DNA from: Thermofilaceae archaeon
Lineage (GTDB): Archaea > Thermoproteota > Thermoprotei > Thermofilales > Thermofilaceae
Assembly (NCBI GenBank): GCA_026986905.1
Contig: JALSNQ010000007.1
Span: 1 to 46,971, forward strand
Reading direction: 5' to 3'
DNA length: 46,971 nucleotides
In this document: piece by piece, positions 25,786-33,541 of the stretch
Numbering within the stretch: position 1 is the stretch's first letter
Layout: every line of letters begins with the position of its first letter
Program-made: the position numbers and the translations under genes
Notes under the pieces: generated by a model
Database searches by the model: none
The model's input: the letters and a program-made list of their open reading frames with translations, nothing else
Told to the model about the DNA's origin: nothing

Positions 25786-25882
25786 TACTACACCCCTCCC
25801 TTAAAACAAGTTTCTATACCACCCGCCTTGAAGACTAATGTTTATATTATAGTCTGGGCGGGAAATGCGGGGGACAGTATCC

Positions 25883-26272
25883 ATGGGCGTGTACCACGGT
25901 AATGACCTAAAGAAGATAACAGGTGGAAAAAAGGGTAGACACGTCAAGGTTAAAAGAAAAGCCCTCATGGGCAACTTCCCGACCCTCACCCTGCCTGGAG
26001 AAAAAGACGTCGTAAAAAAGATCCGCGCCAGGGGCGGGAGGTACAAACTCAAGGTGAAGCGTGCAGCCCACGCGAACGTGTACGTGCCATCGCAGGGCAA
26101 GACCATAAAGACGAGGATCCTAAGGGTTATAGATAACCCCTCGAGCCGCGACTTTGCGCGGCGCGGCGTCATTACGAGGGGCGCGATACTCCAGACGGAG
26201 CTAGGTAGGGCCCGTGTGACTTCTAGGCCGGGGCAGGACGGTGTAGTGAACGCAGTACTAATCGAAGAGTAG
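25883..26272 (+). CDS. rps8e: Ribosomal protein S8e
   Basis: Small-subunit protein S8e. MGVYHGNDLKKITGGKKGRHVKVKRKALMGNFPT at the N-terminus and NPSSRDFARRGVITRGAILQTELG with GQDGVVNAVLI at the C-terminus are diagnostic. The family starts with MGVxHG, so I use ATG 25883 rather than the ORF-track ATG six codons earlier; a TATA-like TTTATATTATAG lies about 38 bases before it. Length 129 is usual. It stands alone, divergent from the PAC2 gene. Confidence 0.97.
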   Translation: MGVYHGNDLKKITGGKKGRHVKVKRKALMGNFPTLTLPGEKDVVKKIRARGGRYKLKVKRAAHANVYVPSQGKTIKTRILRVIDNPSSRDFARRGVITRGAILQTELGRARVTSRPGQDGVVNAVLIEE

Positions 26273-26290
26273 GTTTTTCCCTAATAATAA

Positions 26291-26311
26291 CCCCTAGCAT
26301 TATTATAGGGG
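26291..26311 (+). terminator. Possible hairpin after rps8e
   Basis: CCCCTA and TAGGGG flank a nine-base AT-rich loop just after the rps8e stop. A pyrimidine-rich run follows rather than a clean T-tract, so a termination role is only a guess. Confidence 0.3.
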
Positions 26312-26363
26312 GCTCCTGCCTCCGCCTCCACCCCCTCCCCGGGGGCGCAGAATTTTGGCTTAG

Positions 26364-26480
26364 TGGTGGGGCCGCCGGGATTTGAACCCGGGGCTTTCCT
26401 TGCCGCTACACAGGGCTACCAGGGCCCAAGCCTGGCCTCAGGATCCGCGGCGGTGTCCTGCCAAGCTAGACCACGGCCCC
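26364..26480 (-). tRNA. tRNA-Pro (TGG), probably two introns
   Basis: Minus strand. Acceptor GGGGCCG/CGGCCCC, discriminator A, encoded CCA, D-arm GTC/GAC, T-arm CCGGG-TTCAAAT-CCCGG. The perfect stem CCAGG/CCTGG with loop CTTGGGC gives anticodon TGG with no loop intron. About 19 bases between the D-arm and that stem (near 25/26) and about 20 bases in the variable region (between CCTGG and the T-stem) are extra compared with standard tRNA-Pro and are read as introns. The exact splice points are inferred and other foldings exist. Confidence 0.8.
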
Positions 26481-26641
26481 TATTTCCTAGGGAGAAGGAT
26501 GGGGCTAATATATTGTTTATCACGCCCCCAATGAAAAAATTAGTATTTAATTATTACATATTAGGTCAATAATAATAAAAAATCCAGTTTCATTTTAAAA
26601 AAATAAATAAGAGCAATCCAATATAATAATGGCGAAAACTA

Positions 26642-28072
26642 ATGAAATCAAGTAATGTAGGAGTACTCAGAGTACTTCTACTATCTTCACTTATGGTCTT
26701 AATGCTAATAACGAGTATATTACTTATACCGTTTGCTCCTGCCTCCCCAGACTTGGATGATGTTGGGGTTAAGGAGCTCAAATACATCCTGTTAAAGGTG
26801 CCGGGAGAACTTTCTGACTCACAAACATTCGTAAGTGGGAGGTGTCTACAAAGATTCCAGGCATTAGGGATAAAGTCGGGTGTTTTCCAGTTCGAGCTAG
26901 ACCTTGTTCCACGGAGACCCGAGTATTATAGCTATAACGCTAGTGGGAACGGTATCGAGATTAATGCGAGCAAGGGGTTGCAGCCGATCTGGGCATGCGC
27001 CTCGGCGGACAACGTGACCGTCGATGTACGTGTGGTGAATAAAAAAGGCGGCGACATTATAGTTAATTACACGGTTCGCTTCGCAGATTTTAAAGTAGCA
27101 GCCAAGGTTCCCTTAGCTTCTAGCGCGAAGTACCTAGGGGTTCTAGAGACTCTACTAGGTGAGCCGACGCTAAAGCGGGAGAACACATTAGTATGGGTGA
27201 AGAATGCCTTCTCCATAAGCCGGCTTATAGCTATAAAGAAGGATGGCGAGGCCGTTGACCTAGAGAACGGTGTCTGGCTCGGTGAGTGGATTTTATGGCG
27301 CGAGCCGTGGAGGAGCTCTAAGCCGCGTCTAGTATTGGCGGGTATCAATTACGGTTTTCCATACTACTATAAAGGAGGTTCCGGTTTTACAGCGTTTCTA
27401 GCCTACATACCAGGGGAGTCGGTCAGCGGTATTTACCGTGTAGAGGTCAATGGTAGAGAATTTGAAATTGACGGGCAGAGCACTGTTGTAGGGTTTACAG
27501 TACCCTTGCCGTTTGTAGGTGCGGAGGTTCCAAAAGCTCCTTCTCCCAGCGTAGAGAAGTTGTTGGGAACATTTGGATGCAAGCTTGAGAAGGAGAATAA
27601 AGTGAAGATAATCTGTGAAAAGCTGCTCACCACGTATAATGGCGTAAAAAGCGAAAAACCGTGGAAGCTTGTTGTAAAGGAACATGCCCACGGCGATTCT
27701 GTATGGGATATAGTTGAGATAAGCTATAGGGGTATGAGACTCGCCCCTCACCCATTAGACGTGTATAGACTTGTATATTGGAAGGAGAAAGGGCTACTTC
27801 TATACATAGGCGAAGAGGCTGCGTTAGCGGGCAAAGTGGCAGGTTACGCTCCACCCCCCTTGACTGGTTATATACACGGTAATGGCTACGCGGCGGTCTT
27901 TGTGTCTCTTAATTCACCCCTTGCGCTCCGTCTTGTTGAGGCGCGGCTTTCCAGCGGTAATAATACTATCCCGGCTACTCTGGGTTATAGAGAATACTTG
28001 TTCCCCGTGGTTTTGCTCGCGCTGGCTGTCGCGTCTATAATAATAGTTGCCCGGCGGTCGGTAAAACATTAA
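26642..28072 (+). CDS. Secreted or membrane-anchored protein of unknown function
   Basis: A 476-residue protein with an N-terminal signal or anchor helix (VLLLSSLMVLMLITSILLIPFAPASP), a large extracellular part rich in beta strands with several N-x-S/T sites (NASGNG, NVT, NYT, NNT) and three or four cysteines, and a C-terminal transmembrane helix (EYLFPVVLLALAVASIIIVARR) with a basic tail. This layout fits an archaeal cell-surface protein. I recognise no domain. It stands alone in AT-rich DNA, unlike the GC-rich neighbours, which may mean lineage-specific or transferred origin. Translation starts without a clear ribosome site. Confidence 0.75.
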   Translation: MKSSNVGVLRVLLLSSLMVLMLITSILLIPFAPASPDLDDVGVKELKYILLKVPGELSDSQTFVSGRCLQRFQALGIKSGVFQFELDLVPRRPEYYSYNASGNGIEINASKGLQPIWACASADNVTVDVRVVNKKGGDIIVNYTVRFADFKVAAKVPLASSAKYLGVLETLLGEPTLKRENTLVWVKNAFSISRLIAIKKDGEAVDLENGVWLGEWILWREPWRSSKPRLVLAGINYGFPYYYKGGSGFTAFLAYIPGESVSGIYRVEVNGREFEIDGQSTVVGFTVPLPFVGAEVPKAPSPSVEKLLGTFGCKLEKENKVKIICEKLLTTYNGVKSEKPWKLVVKEHAHGDSVWDIVEISYRGMRLAPHPLDVYRLVYWKEKGLLLYIGEEAALAGKVAGYAPPPLTGYIHGNGYAAVFVSLNSPLALRLVEARLSSGNNTIPATLGYREYLFPVVLLALAVASIIIVARRSVKH

Positions 28073-28169
28073 AATAAAGTTATTTTTTCTAAGATTTTTC
28101 TAAAAAGATTTGAGATAATTCTTGGTAATGTTTATTAGCACTCCCGTGTGGGAGATGTGGGTTGCTGGT

Positions 28170-28622
28170 ATGCCGACATGGCGTTACTCGGTTCAGCTGG
28201 ATCCAACCAGGACTGCTGTCGCATCCCTCAGGGACGAGGACATGTCTTATAAGGAGGTAGTAGAGCTGCTCGACGTTATAAGGGGGAAGAAGCTTAGCGA
28301 GGCTAAGAAGATACTGGAGGACATAATAGCTATGCGGAGGGCGGTGCCCTACAGGAGGCATTACGGGAAGGTAGGCCACAGGAGGGGCATGGGGCCCGGC
28401 AGGTACCCCGTAAAGGCGGCTAAGAAGGTGCTAGCGCTACTGGAGAACGTGGAGAATAATGCGGAGTTCAAAGGCCTCGACGTAGAGAATCTGTGGCTGA
28501 TCCACGCGGCCGCGCATAAAGGCATGACTATTAAGAGGTTTATGCCCAGGGCGTTTGGGAGGTCTACGCCGAAGGTTAAGCAGCTGGTCCACGTGGAGGT
28601 GGCCGTCGAGGAGAGAGAGTAG
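28170..28622 (+). CDS. rpl22: Ribosomal protein L22
   Basis: Large-subunit protein L22 (L17e in eukaryotes), which lines the peptide exit tunnel. MPTWRYSVQLDPTRTAVASLRDEDMSYKEVVELLDVIRGKKLSEAKKIL and HYGKVGHRRGMGPGRYPVKAAKKVLALLENVENNAEFKGLD are typical. The ORF track begins 16 codons earlier, across the TATA-like GTTTATTA; ATG 28170 gives 150 residues, the usual archaeal size. It is the first gene of this ribosomal block; S19 and the upstream S10-cluster genes are not here. Confidence 0.95.
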   Translation: MPTWRYSVQLDPTRTAVASLRDEDMSYKEVVELLDVIRGKKLSEAKKILEDIIAMRRAVPYRRHYGKVGHRRGMGPGRYPVKAAKKVLALLENVENNAEFKGLDVENLWLIHAAAHKGMTIKRFMPRAFGRSTPKVKQLVHVEVAVEERE

Positions 28623-28660
28623 CCTATATAACTATGCCGGGATAGTGGTGGTGGGATCAT

Positions 28661-29296
28661 ATGTCGACGTTGATGTCCCTGAAGAGGAGCGTCGTGAAGC
28701 AGGGGCTACAGTACATGATGCTGTACGAGTATCTTCAGCGGCAGTTTGTGAGAGCGAATTTCGTCGACGTGCAGTTCTTTAAGACGCCGATAGGCACCAG
28801 GGTTATCATATACGCGGGGATCCCCGGCATCGTGATAGGTAAGAGGGGCGCAAACATTAAGCGGGTCGCCGAGGTATTGGAGAAGGAGTTCGGAATCGAC
28901 AACCCGCAGATAGACGTCGTAGAAGTGCCTAACCAGGACCTCAACGCTAAGATTATGTCTTACAGGATAGCGAGGGCGCTGGTACGCGGCATAAAGTTCC
29001 GTAGGGCGGCGCGCATTGCCCTGCGGCGCATAATGAATGCGGGGGCCCGCGGCGCCGAGATAGTAATCAGCGGCAAGCTTACCAGTCAGAGGCACCGTAC
29101 AGAGCGGTTTACGGAGGGATTTCTGCCTAAAGCTGGTGAGCCTAAGAAGCAGTTGGTCGACGAGGCCGTGACGCACGTGTTGATGAAGCTCGGCATGTAT
29201 GGGATAAAGGTTAGAATAATGAAGCAGGCAAAGATGCCTGACATTATAGAGGTTAAGACTCCCGAGGTGGTGGAGGGTGGCGCTGCTGAGGCCTAA
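28661..29296 (+). CDS. rps3: Ribosomal protein S3
   Basis: Small-subunit protein S3 at the mRNA entry. The KH domain is clear (GIPGIVIGKRGANIKRVAEVLEKEFGI), followed by RAARIALRRIMNAGARGAEIVISGKL and YGIKVRIMKQAKMPDIIEV. Length 211 is normal for archaea. It follows rpl22 by 38 bases with a GGTGGTGG stretch as ribosome site, and overlaps rpl29 by 20 bases. Confidence 0.97.
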   Translation: MSTLMSLKRSVVKQGLQYMMLYEYLQRQFVRANFVDVQFFKTPIGTRVIIYAGIPGIVIGKRGANIKRVAEVLEKEFGIDNPQIDVVEVPNQDLNAKIMSYRIARALVRGIKFRRAARIALRRIMNAGARGAEIVISGKLTSQRHRTERFTEGFLPKAGEPKKQLVDEAVTHVLMKLGMYGIKVRIMKQAKMPDIIEVKTPEVVEGGAAEA

Positions 29297-29492
29297 GGAG
29301 ATACGTGAGATGAGCCGTGAAGAGCGCCTGGAGAAGCTTAAGGAGCTTAGGGGGGAGCTTGCCAGGCTGAGGGTGCAGGCGCACAGGGGCAGCCTGGAGA
29401 ACCCGGGGCGGATCAGGGAGATCAGGAGGGCTATCGCAAGGATACTTACCATAGAGCGCGAGGAGGAGCTTAAAAAGGCCGGCGAGGGTTGA
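29277..29492 (+). CDS. rpl29: Ribosomal protein L29
   Basis: Large-subunit protein L29, a two-helix protein near the tunnel exit that binds SRP54. LRPKEIREMSREERLEKLKELRGELARLRVQAHRGSLENPGRIREIRRAIARI matches the family; 71 residues is normal. The GTG start lies inside rps3, and the stop TGA overlaps the TTG start of the Rnp1 gene, so translation is coupled. Confidence 0.95.
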   Translation: MALLRPKEIREMSREERLEKLKELRGELARLRVQAHRGSLENPGRIREIRRAIARILTIEREEELKKAGEG

Positions 29493-29773
29493 GGCACACT
29501 CCTCGTAACATTATAAGACACGAGCTAATCGGGCTGAAGGTGGAGGTAGTCGAGTCGGCTAACGAGTTTTTGGTTGGGATAAGCGGTCTTGTACTCGACG
29601 AGACGCGTAACATGCTCCTTATTGGGGAGCCCGGCAAACGTAAAAGGTGGGTTCCTAAACGGGGAACCCTTTTCAGGATCTGGCTCCCAGACGGTTTGAG
29701 GGTGCTTGTTGAGGGAGACGTTATCGTTGGGCGGCCAGAGGACAGGCTGAAGAAGAAGCTGTATAAGTGGTAA
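29489..29773 (+). CDS. rnp1: RNase P protein component 1 (Rpp29/Pop4)
   Basis: A protein subunit of archaeal RNase P, the enzyme that removes 5' leaders from pre-tRNA; homologue of eukaryotic Pop4/Rpp29. ELIGLKVEVVESANEFLVGISGLVLDETRNMLLIGEPGKRKRWVPKRGTLFRIWLP is diagnostic. The TTG start overlaps the rpl29 stop (TTGA), and the position between L29 and S17 is conserved in archaea. The SUI1/eIF1-like gene often found between them is missing here. Length 94 is normal. Confidence 0.95.
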   Translation: MRHTPRNIIRHELIGLKVEVVESANEFLVGISGLVLDETRNMLLIGEPGKRKRWVPKRGTLFRIWLPDGLRVLVEGDVIVGRPEDRLKKKLYKW

Positions 29774-29841
29774 CGGTCCCAGCTTGTGACGAGCGAATAA
29801 GGTTTATTTACACCGGTTATCTAGGGTGATGGGAGCTACTT

Positions 29842-30183
29842 ATGGGTCAGAAACCCGCTGTACGCGACATAGGGATACCCGGAGTGAAGCCTCCGGAAAA
29901 GACGTGTAACGACCCTCTTTGCCCATGGCATGGGAAGCTGCCCGTTCGGGGGCAGGTGATGAGGGTTCGCGTGGTAAAGTTGAAGATGCATAGGACGGCC
30001 GTTGTGGAGCACGAGTACCTCTACTATGACAAGAAGTACATGAGGTATGAGAAGCGTAGGAAGAAGAAGAGGGTCCACGTGCCCCCTTGCATAGACGTGA
30101 AGCCGGGCGACGTAGTGGTCATAGGCGAGACGAGACCTATATCAAAATCCGTCTCATTCGTCGTTCTAGGTAAGGCTGAGTAG
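29842..30183 (+). CDS. rps17: Ribosomal protein S17
   Basis: Small-subunit protein S17 (S11e type). DIGIPGVKPPEKTCNDPLCPWHGKLPVRGQVMRVRVVKLKMHRTAVVEHEYLYYDKKYMRYEKRRKKKRVHVPPCI is diagnostic and includes a cysteine pair. Length 113 is usual. The gene is separated from rnp1 by 68 bases containing AAGGTTTATTTAC, a TATA-like element, so it may have a second promoter inside the block. Confidence 0.97.
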   Translation: MGQKPAVRDIGIPGVKPPEKTCNDPLCPWHGKLPVRGQVMRVRVVKLKMHRTAVVEHEYLYYDKKYMRYEKRRKKKRVHVPPCIDVKPGDVVVIGETRPISKSVSFVVLGKAE

Positions 30184-30193
30184 GTGGTGGTGA

Positions 30194-30619
30194 ATGGCGA
30201 AAAGAGGCCCGAAGGCTGTAGGCGTATCATACAGGCTTGACCTCACGCCAGGGCTCTTCATGGAGAGCCTGGTGAAGGTGGCTGACAACTCCGGCGCGAC
30301 CCTGGCCAAGGTGATAGGTGTGCCCCACTATAAGAGCGTCTGGCGCCGTGTACCCGGTGCGGCTGTAGGGGACATGGTGGTCGTGTCTATAAGGGCCGGG
30401 AAGCCCGAACTGCGTAAACAGGTTATGCGGGCGGTCGTGATACGGCAGCGTAGGCCTTACCGTAGGGCCGACGGCACCTGGATAGCCTTTGAGGACAACG
30501 CGGTCGTTATAGTCACGCCTGACGGCGATCCCCGCGGGACAGAGATTAGGGGGCCACTGGCCAAGGAGGCTGCGGAGCGCTGGCCACGCTTGGCGCCTAT
30601 GGCTAGCATAATAATCTAG
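30194..30619 (+). CDS. rpl14: Ribosomal protein L14
   Basis: Large-subunit protein L14, near the intersubunit bridge and the elongation-factor site. [83 protein letters not shown] is unmistakable. Length 141 fits. In most archaea L24, S4e and L5 follow; here a nuclease-like gene starts four bases after the stop. Confidence 0.97.
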   Translation: MAKRGPKAVGVSYRLDLTPGLFMESLVKVADNSGATLAKVIGVPHYKSVWRRVPGAAVGDMVVVSIRAGKPELRKQVMRAVVIRQRRPYRRADGTWIAFEDNAVVIVTPDGDPRGTEIRGPLAKEAAERWPRLAPMASIII

Positions 30620-30623
30620 AGCC

Positions 30624-31286
30624 TTGATAGACCTCAAATTCCAGCTTGTTTATCGTGTATTGTTGAAGTGCCTGGTGGAGGAGGGGAGCTGTAGTTATCG
30701 GAGGCTCTCCGAAGCCTCAGGGCTACCTGAAAGTGTCGTTAGGGAAGCTCTGGACTACCTCTCCGTGAATCTGGGAAGCGTTGACGTGACAGGACTTGTG
30801 ATTGCTGCGTGGAAGCGTGGATTTAACGTGGTTGACCTAGCCTTGGAGATGGGGTGGCGCGACCTAGAGGCACTATGCGCCACGGTCTTCGAGGAGGCTG
30901 GGTTTCGCGTTTACCGGAATTTAAGGTTTAAGTGCTGTGGAAGGCGATTCGAGGTCGACGTGGTGGCGGCTAATGAGGGCTTAGTCCTCGTCGCAGACTG
31001 TAAGAGGTGGAGCCGTGCTAGGAGAAGTAAGCTACTTGAGGCTGTAGAGGAGCAGAGGAAGAGGGCTGAGGCGCTGGCATCGGTTCTGCATTCGGTGCCG
31101 CTACCACTAAAGGGTGGAAGGTATAGAGTGTGCCCCCTAGTAATATCCCTGTATGGTGTAGGTGAAAAACTGCATGAAGGCGTGCCCGTAGTTTCGCTTT
31201 ACGAGTTGAGGGGTTTTCTAGGCGGGCTTGAAGCTGCGTTGCCCGATCTAAGGTGCTATCCTGGCGTTAAAAATAGTCTCGTGTAG
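30624..31286 (+). CDS. Winged-helix plus PD-(D/E)XK nuclease-like protein
   Basis: A 220-residue protein. The first 70 residues look like a winged helix (LVYRVLLKCLVEEGSCSYRRLSEASGLPESVVREALDYLS). The second half has a restriction-endonuclease-like core: FEEAGFRVYRNLRFKCCGRRFEVDVVAANEGLVLVADCKRWS, where the Asp of EVD and the D-C-K give the D...(D/E)xK metal site, as in Mrr/RecB-like archaeal proteins. DNA cleavage is inferred from this motif. The TTG start comes four bases after the rpl14 stop, so it is probably translated from the ribosomal operon message. It could be a DNA-repair or defence nuclease. Confidence 0.7.
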   Translation: MIDLKFQLVYRVLLKCLVEEGSCSYRRLSEASGLPESVVREALDYLSVNLGSVDVTGLVIAAWKRGFNVVDLALEMGWRDLEALCATVFEEAGFRVYRNLRFKCCGRRFEVDVVAANEGLVLVADCKRWSRARRSKLLEAVEEQRKRAEALASVLHSVPLPLKGGRYRVCPLVISLYGVGEKLHEGVPVVSLYELRGFLGGLEAALPDLRCYPGVKNSLV

Positions 31287-31420
31287 GCTGCATACTTGCG
31301 TAAAGCTAGGCTCCAGTGTATCAAATGCAACCCGCTGGGAAATGTTATATAAAAACTATATGCGAAAAACGTAAATCAAAAAATGAATATAATGGCCAAT
31401 AATTTATTTTACTGAGAAGT

Positions 31421-32416
31421 ATGCCGATAAAATTTCTACCGTGCAGAGAGACGCCTCCTTCTCTCGGGAAAAAGGTTGCGATAGTCGGTGCGGGGCCAGC
31501 CGGGCTTGCGGCTGCAGGCACCCTAATCTGCAAGGGATACGAGGTGCACGTGTATGACAATCAGCCAGAGCCCGGCGGAATGCTGATTTTCGCCATTCCA
31601 GAATTCAGGATACCCAAAGACGGCGTCAGGGAGAGTGTCCGGAGCCTTGCCGATGCAGGCGTTGTCTTCCATCAGGGGGTTAATGTCGGCAAGGACGTTA
31701 AGGTGGATGAACTCTTGGGAAAATACGACGCGGTTATAATAGCGACTGGTACGTGGGAGGGACGGCGGCTAAAAATACCTGGGGAGGACTTGCCTGGAGT
31801 ATATAACGCGTTAGACTGGATTATACGCTACATGAAGTATAAGCTAGGCTACGCCGAGGTATCCCCGCCGCCGCTCCAGGGTAGGGTGGCTATAATAGGC
31901 GCTGGCTTGACGGCTGTCGATATAGCTGAGCTGGCGAAGCTCGATTTCGACGCGACGCCCATAATAGTCTATAGGAGGCCGATAGGGATCTCGCCCGCGA
32001 AGTTCATGGTGAAACACTTGGAGAAGATAGGGGTCGAGTTCATTGAATGTGCGCAGCCAGTAGCGGTTCTGGGAGAGGGAAAAGCTGAGAAGCTGCGTCT
32101 GATAAAGACGAAGCCCACTAAATCTAGGAGGGAACATGTAGAGTACATACCCGGCTCGGAGTTCGAGATAGAAGTTGACGCCGTGGTGCCCGCGATAGGC
32201 CTCCACGCTACACCGCCCCATAGCCTGAAAAGCCTTGGCGTAGAGTTTAATCCAAATGGCACAATAAAAGTTGATGAGAATAATATGACGAATGTGCCCG
32301 GCCTCTTCGCTGCAGGAGATGTGGCCCAGGGCCCATCCAACATAGGTCTCGCCATGAAGAGCGGTAAAAAAGCCGCCGAGGGAGTACACCGCTACCTCAC
32401 CGGCAGCGGCGCGTAA
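31421..32416 (+). CDS. GltD-like FAD/NAD(P) oxidoreductase
   Basis: A pyridine-nucleotide-disulfide-type flavoprotein related to the small subunit of glutamate synthase and NfnB. The FAD site is VAIVGAGPAGLAAAGTLICKGYEVHVYDNQ near residue 19, GGMLIFAIPEFRIP is characteristic of GltD-like proteins, the NAD(P) Rossmann site is VAIIGAGLTAVDIAELA near 151, and the second FAD motif is VPGLFAAGDVAQGPSNIGLAMKSGKKAAEGV near the end. The usual N-terminal iron-sulphur domain is absent (331 residues). A GltB-type partner is not nearby, so it may transfer electrons between NAD(P)H and ferredoxin or an unknown acceptor. GTTATATAAAAAC upstream is a good TATA box. Confidence 0.9.
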   Translation: MPIKFLPCRETPPSLGKKVAIVGAGPAGLAAAGTLICKGYEVHVYDNQPEPGGMLIFAIPEFRIPKDGVRESVRSLADAGVVFHQGVNVGKDVKVDELLGKYDAVIIATGTWEGRRLKIPGEDLPGVYNALDWIIRYMKYKLGYAEVSPPPLQGRVAIIGAGLTAVDIAELAKLDFDATPIIVYRRPIGISPAKFMVKHLEKIGVEFIECAQPVAVLGEGKAEKLRLIKTKPTKSRREHVEYIPGSEFEIEVDAVVPAIGLHATPPHSLKSLGVEFNPNGTIKVDENNMTNVPGLFAAGDVAQGPSNIGLAMKSGKKAAEGVHRYLTGSGA

Positions 32417-32450
32417 AAAATATCACCATGCTATTCCCATCATTTTGAGA

Positions 32451-32561
32451 GGGCCCGTGGTCTAGTGGTAGGATACCCGTATCTGCGGGCTTAATGCCGC
32501 CCTCACAGTCTGCCGATGGGATCGGCGGTGGTCCCGGGTTCAAGTCCCGGCGGGCCCACCA
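32451..32561 (+). tRNA. tRNA-Val (CAC), two introns
   Basis: Acceptor GGGCCCG/CGGGCCC, discriminator A, encoded CCA, D-arm GTCTAGTGGTAGGAT, T-arm CCGGG-TTCAAGT-CCCGG. The anticodon stem CCGCC/GGCGG with loop CTCACA-C gives anticodon CAC. An insert of about 21 bases lies between the D-arm and the anticodon stem (near 25/26), and about 15 bases lie at 37/38. The 25/26 position is the same as that inferred for tRNA-Pro (TGG). Confidence 0.88.
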
Positions 32562-32662
32562 ATCCCCTTTTCTTAATCTCTATGCCTTAGAATGAGGCGC
32601 TAGGCATACGTGTTTTGTATCTTAATGCTTAGGGCGTTGGAAGCGAGGTGTATTTAAAAACA

Positions 32663-32803
32663 TGGTGGGCCGGCGGGGACTCGAACCCCGGGCGTCCGTG
32701 ACGGTGCAGCTATGCACCGCCTCTGCGGGTCTGGAGCCTCGATCAACCCCCGGAGATACCCCGGGGTGTTGGCCGCCGCTCTACCTAGCTGAGCTACCGG
32801 CCC
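32663..32803 (-). tRNA. tRNA-Trp (CCA), two introns
   Basis: Minus strand. Acceptor GGGCCGG/CCGGCCC, discriminator A, encoded CCA, D-arm GCTC/GAGC, T-arm CGGGG-TTCGAGT-CCCCG. The stem GCGG-G/CCCGC with loop CTCCAGA gives anticodon CCA. About 35 bases, starting CCAAC and ending TCGAG, are inserted at 30/31, like tRNA-Lys. The variable region is about 29 bases too long and contains a hairpin (GCGGTGCA/TGCACCG), read as a second intron. At 141 bases it is the longest tRNA gene here. Confidence 0.85.
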
Positions 32804-32865
32804 TGAGGCCCTACCCGGGCCTCCTCTATCTCTATGGACGAGGGGGCATAAACTTTTTGCCTCAT

Positions 32866-33207
32866 CTAGTAGGTTGGCTGGTCGACTTTCCACTCGTCCC
32901 CCTCTTTAACAAGATAGATGGGTACCGGCAGGCCCAGTTTTCTCCCATCTTCCGTGACGCGTTGGAAGAAGAGTTTTGCACGCCTTCCTTGGATGTACCC
33001 TATGCGTTGGAGCCTGTATGTCACCCCTTTCTCCGCCATTTTCCTGCCGGCGCGCCACCAAAAGTATAATGGCCCCCTCTTTACATCCCCTACTCTACGT
33101 AGATCCGATTTCAGCGTAGAAATCCAGGCTTCTTCTTCTCCCCGTATAATCGAGGCGTAGTGCAGCTCGGCCACCTCTATTGCACGCTCTTCCTCTGCTT
33201 CACCCAT
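32866..33207 (-). CDS. Hypothetical protein, possibly NTF2-like fold
   Basis: A 113-residue soluble protein. The start GEAEEERAIEVAELHYASIIRGEEEAWISTLKSDLRR has the helix pattern of NTF2-like proteins (long helix, then a short one), followed by RIGYIQGRRAKLFFQRVTEDGRKLGLPVPIYLVKEGDEWKVDQPTY, whose strand-turn-strand ending in EWKVD is common in that fold. The function is unknown. A TATA-like ATATATTATGAC lies about 30 bases before the ATG. Confidence 0.65.
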   Translation of the reverse strand: MGEAEEERAIEVAELHYASIIRGEEEAWISTLKSDLRRVGDVKRGPLYFWWRAGRKMAEKGVTYRLQRIGYIQGRRAKLFFQRVTEDGRKLGLPVPIYLVKEGDEWKVDQPTY

Positions 33208-33297
33208 AATAGAGTTCTCGGGGAAACGTCATAATATATTCGAAGTAGTAGGGGGGAGGAAATCTTTAAAATAGTGAAAGATGGCCATAACTCTGGA

Positions 33298-33429
33298 GCC
33301 CCGGTAGCTCAGCCGGTAGGCCTCTGTGGGCCGCCAGCGACGGCCTCGTACGGGCCTGTAGCTGAGGGGGTTCGAGGCCAGCCCTGGGAAAGCCGTAGGT
33401 CCCGGGTTCGAGTCCCGGCCGGGGCTCCA
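33298..33429 (+). tRNA. tRNA-Thr (CGT), two introns, one in the D-arm
   Basis: Acceptor GCCCCGG/CCGGGGC, discriminator T (usual for archaeal tRNA-Thr), encoded CCA. The stem ACGGC/GCCGT with loop CTCGTA-A gives anticodon CGT, interrupted at 37/38 by about 40 bases. The D-arm GCTC-AGCCGGTAG is separated from its 3' strand AGC by about 17 bases (near 22/23). A TATA-like CTTTAAAATA lies about 30 bases upstream. The loop intron itself contains a T-loop-like GGTTCGAGG, which can mislead tRNA search programs. Confidence 0.87.
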
Positions 33430-33541
33430 TTATTAATCGTCGCTTGCTTCTCCACGAGTATGCCAACGTGGTTCCCGTGTTATTTAGAGCGTGCGCTGGT
33501 CGACGTAGACCTCGTACCCCGGGATCTCGGAGTAGAAGAAG

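Noticed and set aside
26481-26641. tRNA-adjacent integration site
   Set aside because: The AT-rich DNA is at the 5' end of tRNA-Pro (TGG), not the 3' end used by integrases, and there is no integrase, repeat of the tRNA end, or phage gene.
33370-33390. Second T-arm (GGTTCGAGG) suggesting another tRNA
   Set aside because: It lies inside the 37/38 intron of tRNA-Thr, lacks a matching stem, acceptor or CCA, and the real T-arm follows at 33405.
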